Below, one piece after another: positions 57,311 to 64,000 of a stretch of DNA of 64,000 nucleotides. The stretch spans positions 3,844,001 to 3,908,000 of the forward strand of contig OZ245062.1 of the NCBI GenBank assembly GCA_965224785.1, read 5' to 3'. Position 1 is the stretch's first letter. Each line of letters opens with the position of its first letter. The position numbers and the translations under genes were made by a program. The DNA comes from JALSNL01 sp036479585 (GTDB lineage Bacteria; Bacteroidota; Ignavibacteria; Ignavibacteriales; Melioribacteraceae). A model generated the notes under the pieces. That model had not been told where the DNA came from and did no database searches. It saw only the letters and a list, made by a program, of their open reading frames with translations.

Positions 57311-58342
57311 TTAATTCCCCTTTGTATATTCTTCGTGGGTATAATAAACAATGCTGGTTTCCTCTTTGGGTGTTCCCAGCCATAAACTTGAACCTAATTT
57401 TATTCGATCATCATTCCAATCAACCTCAGTAATTGTTTCAGACTTTAGTATTATCTTAACATCGTATTCCAATCCATCGTTAAGATATAAATCCAACAAC
57501 TCTTTAAGTTTTTCTGAATTTTCTGAATTAGGAGTGAAAGTCAAATATTTTTCAAATGAGATAGTACCGATTTCAATACAAATTTTACTCATATAATCTA
57601 AAGTTGATTCACCAATAAAACTATTAACTCCTAAACGTAAAGACTCCCCATTATTTGAACTACCCAGCTTGGGTATTTCTGAAAACATAACCCATTTAGG
57701 AACAAATTCTTTAATTCTAATTTTAATAAACGGGAAAATATAATTAAGAATTATCAATAGTCCCGCTTTGTTTCTAACTCTATTGGAAAGTAATCCTGAA
57801 AATTTTAACAATGTATAGTGAGAAATTTTGGACTCTTTTTTTACAAAATTTGTGCCTCTTCCTATAAATGCATTTATTCTTTGGGCGGTTTTGTTGTCAT
57901 TTCCTTCTCTTAAGTGGTAATAATATTTATATTTTTTCCACGCTTGATAGTTCAGCCAATAAAATCTATTATTAAAAATATCTAAAAAATTTTGAAGAGG
58001 AACTTCATTTGCTCCAAAAATACTTTGCTGCATTGGTATTTGTTCGTGATAACACCGGGGAAGAGGTGAATTTATCCCATATAAACCTAAAAAATTTAGA
58101 ACGTAGGTTAGTTCATTATCATTAAAACTTACAGAACGTAAATCCGTTGGAGGATAAATATAATTTTCATAAGGACGAAAATTAAGTCCTTTTTGATCCA
58201 GAATATTAACGTTTCTATCAGGGTATAATTGTTTGGAAATTACTTCTCCCAAATAAACTGCCTGCCAAACATTATACAAAGGACCGTTTTTTTGAAGGTC
58301 TTTTATTAGACGGGTAAAATTTCGCCCAAACGTGGTTTCCAT
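57311..58342 (-). CDS. tssG: TssG baseplate protein of the T6SS
   Basis: The 343-residue protein matches the TssG/VasB family: METTFGRNFTRLIKDLQ at the start, FNDNELTYVLNFLGLYG with the following PLPRCYHEQI, and a C-terminal GSSLWLGTP segment. TssG, with TssF, TssE and TssK, forms the baseplate wedge to which the spike and tube dock. Its start lies inside the last 37 bases of the tssF gene, so the two are translated in tight coupling. The following clpV gene is about 290 bp away. Confidence 0.88.
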   Translation of the reverse strand: METTFGRNFTRLIKDLQKNGPLYNVWQAVYLGEVISKQLYPDRNVNILDQKGLNFRPYENYIYPPTDLRSVSFNDNELTYVLNFLGLYGINSPLPRCYHEQIPMQQSIFGANEVPLQNFLDIFNNRFYWLNYQAWKKYKYYYHLREGNDNKTAQRINAFIGRGTNFVKKESKISHYTLLKFSGLLSNRVRNKAGLLIILNYIFPFIKIRIKEFVPKWVMFSEIPKLGSSNNGESLRLGVNSFIGESTLDYMSKICIEIGTISFEKYLTFTPNSENSEKLKELLDLYLNDGLEYDVKIILKSETITEVDWNDDRIKLGSSLWLGTPKEETSIVYYTHEEYTKGN

Positions 58343-60162
58343 GTATATTTTTTGTTAGTTCCTATTTCAACTATTGTTAAATAAACAAATGAGTTTAATG
58401 TAATGTATTGTGCAAGGAAACGATTTAGTATTGAGCCGAATAAATATATATCTCCCTCACCATTTTCAAATTCATCTGCTTCTATTTCAATCTTAAATTC
58501 AATCCCACGAACCAAACTTTGATTATGAATTAAACTTTTAATTGATGGCGAATGAACATGTTTTATTGCTTCAATTTTCTTTTTTGAAGAATGATTTTGT
58601 GTCCGTACCCAATTATAGAGTGAAAGAATACTTTTCAAAGTTTGAGTATCAGCAAGTGAATTAAAACCAATTGACAAATGTGAAATTAATGACCAAAGAT
58701 AATTTTCTTTTTCAGGGCATTGCATTACTTCACTTGGCAAAGTAATATTTGATGCATCAACCCCAACTGGGAAATTACGAGGCTGATTTATTGAACCAGC
58801 TTCCAAATATGCTGAGGGTAAAAATCCATTTGACATTGTTGCTTCTAAACTAATTGTTTCTTTAGAAAACATTTCCTGATCCATACTTATCCCAAAAAGG
58901 CGGATGAACGACTCTGCCATATCACTTTTAACACTTCTTCTAAAAATTGAATAAAATCTTTTATAATCATTTGATGGATCATTCGGGTCTAATATTTCGT
59001 GTGAAGTAATTGGAATATATTTATAGTGTTCAATTTTATCTTCTCCAATTCCAACAACTTTATTTATAGAATATACTTCCCTACTTTTTCGTCTATCCAA
59101 ATCCGGTACAATATAATATTCGGGCAGTCTTTGTGAAGCTATAACTTCCTCACTAGAGGTATCAAATAAATTAACAATTGGTGTACAGTTTAGCAGAATA
59201 TCTTTTTTACCTGGCCATTTTTCACGTTCCATTTTTTTAGAAAAATCAATTTTAATATCAAAAGTATGTTCTTCTTGCGAAGCGTTAAATTGATCAAGCC
59301 CAACAATATCAATAAAAAAGAAGCGTTCGGGAAAAGCAAAGTATTCCTGTAGCAAACGATAACCGGCAAATGTTTGACGAGAATATGGTAATATTGCCAA
59401 TTTTTGGTCTTCATAATTCAACTCTGTAGATATTTCCGGGATACCAATTTTATAGTCATCAATAGATGTAAATTTATCATTTCCATCAAAATTTTCCTTA
59501 ATAGATACGTTGGTAACATAATTGTTGAGATAGTAAAGTAAATTATACTTAATTGATTTGGAACCATGAAGATAAAGTTGAAGTGTATCTAAATCTAAAG
59601 ATTTAAAATCAACATTTCTATCCGGTTGAATTCTTAAAATTAAAGCTGAACCGGCTTCGGATGTATCTTCAATTATTACATCAACTAACTTCATAGGACG
59701 AACAATTAAATTTTGCGTTGTTCTAAAAATAAATTCAGCAGGTTCTTCTTTTTCCGTAACACGCGATTTTTCATTTGGACCGGCAAGAACTTTATACTTT
59801 ACACGGTACTTGCCGGACTGAGTTTGAATCTCACTATTCCTCTCTATTGAAACTGGCTGAGTTATTGCTCCAGTTTTGTGTTTAACTTGTAAAATTGAGC
59901 ATGAAGGAAAAGGCTTGAGCAAGTGCGGGAATAAAATTTCTAATAAACCGCCTGCAAGTTCAGGAAATTCGTCATCAAGTCTTTCATGAATACGTCCTGC
60001 TAAAAAAGCAAAACCTTCATAAAGTCTTTCAACAAAAGGATCCTTTCTTTGTCTTTCATTCAAGTGCAACATTGAACCAAGTGTAGAATGTTTTTTGCTA
60101 AATTCTTCCCCGGCAGTTTGTAAGAAATTGTACTCTCGTTCAAAATATTTTTCACTGCTCAT
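58306..60162 (-). CDS. tssF: TssF baseplate protein of the T6SS
   Basis: The 618-residue protein shows the TssF/VasA signature DPFVERLYEGFAFLAGRIH near the N-terminus and GLLEILFPHLLKPFPSCSIL after it, with a C-terminal ILNRFLAQYITLNSFV segment common to the family. TssF is the main structural baseplate subunit that anchors the wedge. Its ATG overlaps the tssE stop (ATGA) and it overlaps tssG by 37 bp. Together with tssE and tssG it forms the expected baseplate gene block. Confidence 0.92.
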   Translation of the reverse strand: MSSEKYFEREYNFLQTAGEEFSKKHSTLGSMLHLNERQRKDPFVERLYEGFAFLAGRIHERLDDEFPELAGGLLEILFPHLLKPFPSCSILQVKHKTGAITQPVSIERNSEIQTQSGKYRVKYKVLAGPNEKSRVTEKEEPAEFIFRTTQNLIVRPMKLVDVIIEDTSEAGSALILRIQPDRNVDFKSLDLDTLQLYLHGSKSIKYNLLYYLNNYVTNVSIKENFDGNDKFTSIDDYKIGIPEISTELNYEDQKLAILPYSRQTFAGYRLLQEYFAFPERFFFIDIVGLDQFNASQEEHTFDIKIDFSKKMEREKWPGKKDILLNCTPIVNLFDTSSEEVIASQRLPEYYIVPDLDRRKSREVYSINKVVGIGEDKIEHYKYIPITSHEILDPNDPSNDYKRFYSIFRRSVKSDMAESFIRLFGISMDQEMFSKETISLEATMSNGFLPSAYLEAGSINQPRNFPVGVDASNITLPSEVMQCPEKENYLWSLISHLSIGFNSLADTQTLKSILSLYNWVRTQNHSSKKKIEAIKHVHSPSIKSLIHNQSLVRGIEFKIEIEADEFENGEGDIYLFGSILNRFLAQYITLNSFVYLTIVEIGTNKKYTWKPRLGEILPV

Positions 60163-60611
60163 TCGGCATCTCTCTCAAAAACAATTTTAGTCCAACCGGT
60201 TGTAGAAAACTCTGTCAATAAAACTTCTTTGTTGGGGTTCTCTTTTATTGAAGCAACAATCTTTAATGATATTCTCATATTTTTTTGATCAAATTCTGTT
60301 TTGTCAACTCTTACATCTCCAATTCTGGGTTCATATTTTAGTATGGTTTCTTTCATTTGCTCTTTAATTGGTTCAATAGAATTACCTGATTTAAAGTAAA
60401 CCTGTAAAATATCCGGCATCCCAAAATCTGGCAAATGCTGCACAGAGCCTTGTCTTGTTTTTAGAATCATGTGTAAATTTTCAATTATACTTTGGCGTAA
60501 TTTTTTTTCTTCTGACATTCTTTCAAATTGTGACGCATCAATGTTATCAGGATCCTTAGCTTCTGCACTAAACTGACCAACTAATAAATCATATAAACTT
60601 ATGTTTTCCAA
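60159..60611 (-). CDS. tssE: TssE (gp25-like) baseplate protein of the T6SS
   Basis: The 150-residue protein carries the gp25/GPW family pattern: SIIENLHMILKTRQGSVQHL, PDFGMPDILQVYF, and then KEQMKETILKYEPRIGDVRV. TssE joins sheath and baseplate. The start is TTG at 60,611: an in-frame stop lies just upstream and the next in-frame ATG would cut into the domain. Its stop overlaps the tssF start. Confidence 0.9.
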   Translation of the reverse strand: MENISLYDLLVGQFSAEAKDPDNIDASQFERMSEEKKLRQSIIENLHMILKTRQGSVQHLPDFGMPDILQVYFKSGNSIEPIKEQMKETILKYEPRIGDVRVDKTEFDQKNMRISLKIVASIKENPNKEVLLTEFSTTGWTKIVFERDAE

Positions 60612-60731
60612 AGGGTTGCCTAATACTGATTGTGATAGTTAATTGTTAAAATTTTATACTCTGAAAAACACCAAACCCAAATAATAGCAGAGTTTTCGAC
60701 TTGAGATTTGATGTCAATTGATTTCAATATA

Positions 60732-61211
60732 CTACTCACTATCACTAAAATCATAAGAATTTCTTTCGAATTCTATTCCGCCATCTAAATATGTTACAAT
60801 AAAAACTTGTGACAGAATTTCAACCCTTTCTAAAGAACCAATGCCATCATTTTCTTCAATTTTTGTAGAAGGCATCCAGTTTTGAATTGAAACTATCGTA
60901 GCATTTTTTAAAGAGTAATTTAAATATTCTTCTTCTTCTCCTGTATCTTTACCTATTCTATAAAGTTTAATTAGAATTTCACATAGCGAATTATGTTCTG
61001 CGCTTTGGTACAGTTGGGGAGTCATTTGATCTATATCTTTAACAACAGAAAATGGAGAATACTCTGTGTGTCCCGTAATAGCACCCGAACCGGCTTCAAG
61101 AGGTTTATGTATTTTATGATTAAATTCAAAAATTAAACTACTATTATTATCTCGGGGACCTTCTATTTCGCTTCCATTAGCAGTTATAAAAATTTCACCT
61201 TTTACTGACAT
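60732..61211 (-). CDS. hcp: Hcp tube protein of the T6SS, second copy
   Basis: The 159-residue Hcp-family protein has MSVKGEIFITANGSEIEG, SPFSVVKDIDQMTPQLYQ, DTGEEEEYLNYSL and a YLDGGIEFE C-terminal region. Hcp monomers stack as hexameric rings to form the inner tube. About half of its residues match the other Hcp gene in the cluster. It has a strong AGGAG site before the ATG and a longer C-terminal tail (SYDFSDSE). It is separated from the first hcp by ~650 bp of non-coding DNA and precedes tssE. Confidence 0.9.
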   Translation of the reverse strand: MSVKGEIFITANGSEIEGPRDNNSSLIFEFNHKIHKPLEAGSGAITGHTEYSPFSVVKDIDQMTPQLYQSAEHNSLCEILIKLYRIGKDTGEEEEYLNYSLKNATIVSIQNWMPSTKIEENDGIGSLERVEILSQVFIVTYLDGGIEFERNSYDFSDSE

Positions 61212-61861
61212 TTATACTCTCCTTATTAAATGATTATTTTTAAGCGGTTTAAAAAATCATTTAAATAAATTTTTTGTAATGTCCTTTATTTCAAATGTGT
61301 TTTTTTACTACAGATTTCTTTGCAGTTAACCTAAATTGATTTTTGGAAATTCCGAAACTCAAATTTGTCATTTCAAAATGACTCCCGATTGTTTTTTGAT
61401 TTTGACGATTGAGAAACCTCAAAACTATAATGTTTATGAGATTTATTTTCCGTCAGAAAGAGCCGGGACAAGCAAAAAGTATGTTTAAAATTACAATTTT
61501 TAAAATCTGAAAACCAAATTGTGGTTAGCATCTCATATTTTTAAATGTGAAAAATTTTCAGGACAGATTTCTTTTGTAAATTATAAAAGAAACATAAACT
61601 TTTAATTAAATATTTACCTGGTGTTTATTATTTGTATTAAATAGAATTAGTATGATTTCTTCCAGTTACTCGTCGAGATACGTAATTTTACCTATAATCT
61701 TCATCTCAATCACTTTTTTGCAAAAGATTTCGATTAGGTGTAGAAAACCCTAATATAAGTTCGCCATTTTGGTAATACAGAGTTTGTTTGAGGGTATTAT
61801 CGAATTCGAGATACCCTCAACAAGTTTAAATTATAACTAATTTAGTTTGACAATCACAAAA
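61212..61861. other. 650-bp non-coding gap between the two hcp genes
   Basis: No open frame of substance and no RNA gene is recognisable on either strand. The middle holds a palindromic repeat (61,366-61,496); the rest is AT-rich. A promoter for the downstream hcp copy probably lies in this stretch, but no site can be chosen with confidence. Confidence 0.6.
61366..61496. repeat. Palindromic GTCATT...repeat, copy D
   Basis: GTCATTTCAAAATGA, GAAACCTCAAAACTATAATG and TTATGAGATTT are shared with copy C, and even the flanking TTAAAA...TCTGAAAAC context resembles it. The right end (AAATTACAAT) has decayed. It lies in the middle of the 650-bp gap. Confidence 0.7.
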
Positions 61862-62329
61862 TTAAAAAGCCATTTCTTCGTATTCAATTCCTCCATCCAA
61901 ATAGCTCCAAGTAATTTTCTTGGCTAGCATCGTAACTTTTTCAAGATGACCAATATTTTCATTGTCCTCAATTTTTGTTGAAGGCATCCAGTTTTTTACC
62001 GATACTATTTTTGCATCCTCGAGGGTATAATTAAAATATTCTTCCTCTTCACCGGTCTCTGCAGCTATTCTGAATAAAACGATTTTAATTTCAGTACATT
62101 TTCTTCCGTTACACACAATATCATACAATTGAGGAGTCAACTTATCTATGTCTTTAACAACAGAAAATGCAGAAATTCTTCTTGAACCTTGAATCTTGTT
62201 TTCCTCTTTGTCATATGGTAAATATACTTCATGATTAAATTCAAAAACTAAACTGCTTCCATTTTCACGAGAACCTTCTAAATCATTTCCTTCGTGATTT
62301 TTTATTGTTATTTCGCCTTTAACTGCCAT
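61862..62329 (-). CDS. hcp: Hcp tube protein of the T6SS, first copy
   Basis: The 155-residue Hcp-family protein has MAVKGEITIKNHEGNDLEG, SAFSVVKDIDKLTPQLYD, ETGEEEEYFNYTLEDAKIVSV-type segments and YLDGGIEYEEMAF at the end. It forms the tube that is propelled by sheath contraction and may carry small effectors in its lumen. The ATG is preceded by AAAGGAGAAAT. It follows tssC by about 65 bp, the classical position of the main hcp. The two copies could build separate or mixed tubes. Confidence 0.92.
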   Translation of the reverse strand: MAVKGEITIKNHEGNDLEGSRENGSSLVFEFNHEVYLPYDKEENKIQGSRRISAFSVVKDIDKLTPQLYDIVCNGRKCTEIKIVLFRIAAETGEEEEYFNYTLEDAKIVSVKNWMPSTKIEDNENIGHLEKVTMLAKKITWSYLDGGIEYEEMAF

Positions 62330-62395
62330 TTTATTTCTCCTTTTTTAATGATAATTAGTTTTAGTAACTCTTATATTAAACCATAAAATATTTAC

Positions 62396-63853
62396 TTACT
62401 CTTCTCCTGAATGTATTGCAACCAAACGTAGTTTTACATCCATACCGGTTATTGCAACATGAGGTCTAAACTCACAACTGATTTGGAAAAAGCCTGGTTT
62501 TTCTTTAAGCTCTTCAACATTTAGTCCATAAGAACGTAATGGTCTTTCAGCTATTACATTTTCAGGAGCATTGGGATAATCTGCAACCAAAGTATCAAGC
62601 CATGATTTAAGATCTTTCTCTATTTCTCCCGCACCGGCATTTTTTCCAACAAAACTTAATTGTCTATATTTTAAGTAATGTGCAATTCTAGTTACCAGCA
62701 TTGTATATTGCAGTCTAGCTCCAACTGAATAATTTGCAGTAGCTTCAGCATCATTCTTAATTACTTTTGCTCTGTTGGTTGATGGTACTTCAAAAAAACA
62801 TGCATAATCTGTTCTGTCCCAATGTGCTAGTGGAATAAATCCCATATCACAAAGTTCTTGATCTTTAGCTTGACCGACTGAAGCTTCAACAGGAACCTTT
62901 AATTTTTTCTGTCCATGTTCTTCATAGGTTGGGGTTGGCAAATTTTCAACACGTCCGCCTGAATCAACTCCAACTATTTTTACACTCCAACCCCACTTCT
63001 CAAAACTCTTTATCATATTTGAAGCTAATGCGTAAGATGCAGGACTCCACAAGCTGTGGTCTTTTCCATCACGATAAACATTTTCAGTATAGTTAAAGTT
63101 TTTTGTAGGTTCAGCTTCAGCACTATATGGCAAACGTCCTAAGAACCTTGGCAATGCAAGTCCAACATATTTTGAACGATCGTCATCTCTAAAAGATCTC
63201 CACGCAGTATATTCTGCTCCTTCATTAACTTGATCGGGTAAAAACCTATTGTTCATCACATCGTTAAAATCTTCTTCGCCAAAAAACTTTGCACCGGCAT
63301 TTGCTATAAATGGAATTTGGGCTGTTTCACCCAACACAGATATATGCTGCAAAAAATTAATATCCTGAGCAGAACTATCAAATTGATAATCGGCAATAAT
63401 TGCAGTATAAGGATGTCCACCAACTTTATCGTACGCACCCCAATAAAGATGTTGATATAATCCCGAACTTTTTTCATAACCTTCTTCCATAGCTGCTTCG
63501 TTTAAGTCATCGTAAAGTTCTTCTTTTGAAACATCCAGTAATTCAATTTTTAATGGTTTGGAAAACTCCGAATTTTGAACTAAGAAATGAAGACCACGCC
63601 AAGTTGATTCCAGTTCTTTAAATTCTTTGCTATGAAGTACTTCATCCATTTGAGCTCCTAGAACTGTATCAATGTCAGCAACATAAGAATCAACCAAAGC
63701 TCCGGTAATTCTAAATACTTCGGTTTCTTTACCAACTTTACTGATGAACTCAGCAACTGCACTCTTTTTATTTTCGTCAAGCAATGACAATAACTTATCA
63801 ACAGAACTTGTTTCCTGCTCTTGCTCTGTTGATGTTGATTTCTCTTCTGCCAT
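62396..63853 (-). CDS. tssC: TssC contractile sheath subunit of the T6SS
   Basis: The 485-residue protein matches TssC/EvpB/VipB: LESTWRGLHFLVQNSEF, PYTAIIADYQFDSSAQDINFL, FGEEDFNDV, LALPRFLGRLPYSAEAEPT, WGWSVKIVGVDSGGRVENLP and the C-terminal ERPLRSYGLNVEELKEKPGF, followed by PHVAITGMDVKLRLV. With TssB it forms the contractile sheath. It follows tssB by about 50 bp in the same direction. All the expected conserved blocks are present. Confidence 0.95.
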   Translation of the reverse strand: MAEEKSTSTEQEQETSSVDKLLSLLDENKKSAVAEFISKVGKETEVFRITGALVDSYVADIDTVLGAQMDEVLHSKEFKELESTWRGLHFLVQNSEFSKPLKIELLDVSKEELYDDLNEAAMEEGYEKSSGLYQHLYWGAYDKVGGHPYTAIIADYQFDSSAQDINFLQHISVLGETAQIPFIANAGAKFFGEEDFNDVMNNRFLPDQVNEGAEYTAWRSFRDDDRSKYVGLALPRFLGRLPYSAEAEPTKNFNYTENVYRDGKDHSLWSPASYALASNMIKSFEKWGWSVKIVGVDSGGRVENLPTPTYEEHGQKKLKVPVEASVGQAKDQELCDMGFIPLAHWDRTDYACFFEVPSTNRAKVIKNDAEATANYSVGARLQYTMLVTRIAHYLKYRQLSFVGKNAGAGEIEKDLKSWLDTLVADYPNAPENVIAERPLRSYGLNVEELKEKPGFFQISCEFRPHVAITGMDVKLRLVAIHSGEE

Positions 63854-63907
63854 AATCTATACTCCTTATTTTAATTTCAATTCTTTTGCTAAATTAAATC
63901 AGTAATT

Positions 63908-64000
63908 TTATTTATCTTCTTTTTTAGAATCAGTTGGTTCTAATTTTGACATTAGATCATCAATGCTGCCGCCGCCTTCTTTAAGAACACCTTCAATTGC
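63908..64000 (-). CDS. tssB: TssB sheath subunit of the T6SS, C-terminal end only
   Basis: The last 30 codons before the window edge read AIEGVLKEGGGSIDDLMSKL followed by EPTDSKKEDK and a stop at 63,908. The position, directly upstream of tssC, and the helical SIDDLMSKL ending fit TssB (VipA). The rest lies beyond the window, so the call depends mainly on context. Confidence 0.7.
   Translation of the reverse strand, partial: AIEGVLKEGGGSIDDLMSKLEPTDSKKEDK

Overview
The window reads as chromosomal DNA from a low-GC member of the Bacteroidota/Chlorobiota lineage, most likely class Ignavibacteria. The evidence is the AT-rich coding style, a secreted protein ending in a type IX sorting-type domain with the NYPNPFNPTTTIKYSIP signature usual in Ignavibacteria, several two-component-regulator-type propeller sensors, and palindromic intergenic repeats of the GTCATT...AATGAC kind. 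This placement is inference. No intact rRNA or tRNA gene and no CRISPR array was seen.

Positions 1-14,612 (+ strand) hold a head-to-tail array of five SpoIIE-type PP2C serine/threonine phosphatases. The first is cut by the window edge. Three are exported-propeller/Y_Y_Y/transmembrane/coiled-coil sensors, and one is a soluble protein with an NTF2-like domain and five ~190-residue repeat modules. A 30-bp remnant at 14,653-14,682 looks like the 3' end of a lost sixth copy. Next come a MerR/GyrI-like regulator with a textbook 19-bp-spacer MerR promoter and a stand-alone GyrI-like protein.

Positions 16,679-27,590 are mostly on the minus strand: a PAP2 phosphatase, a YceI-MarR-DUF1569-aldo/keto reductase operon with a concentric palindromic operator, an MmcQ/YjbR protein, and a MarR-regulated RND tripartite efflux set (adaptor, small conserved protein, pump, TolC-like channel). 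Positions 27,719-31,017 carry a BASS-like transporter, a VF530-family protein, a thioredoxin reductase with an unusual thioredoxin-like partner, and an unrecognised membrane protein. Positions 31,299-37,099 hold a lipoprotein and then a decaying segment: a frameshifted M3 peptidase, an alpha/beta hydrolase with an internal stop, a 3' tRNA fragment and a shredded IS256-type transposase end. Positions 37,104-40,892 encode three exported or membrane proteins.

Positions 41,223-64,000 (- strand) are a contiguous type VI secretion system (T6SS) cluster in transcription order: tssB (partial), tssC, two hcp genes, tssE, tssF, tssG, tssH/clpV, tssI/vgrG, a DUF2169-pentapeptide protein, a pentapeptide-repeat protein, DUF3540, a DUF4150 PAAR-like tip, an FHA-transmembrane-lytic transglycosylase fusion, a PP2C phosphatase and a PEGA-domain Ser/Thr kinase. 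The sheath, tube, baseplate, recycling ATPase, spike and tip genes build the injection machine. The kinase/phosphatase/FHA trio is the plausible on/off switch, and the FHA-SLT fusion could couple it to opening of the peptidoglycan. The membrane complex genes tssJ, tssL and tssM, plus tssK and tssA, are not in the window. The most distinctive items are the FHA-SLT fusion and the pentapeptide/DUF2169/DUF3540/DUF4150 tip module.
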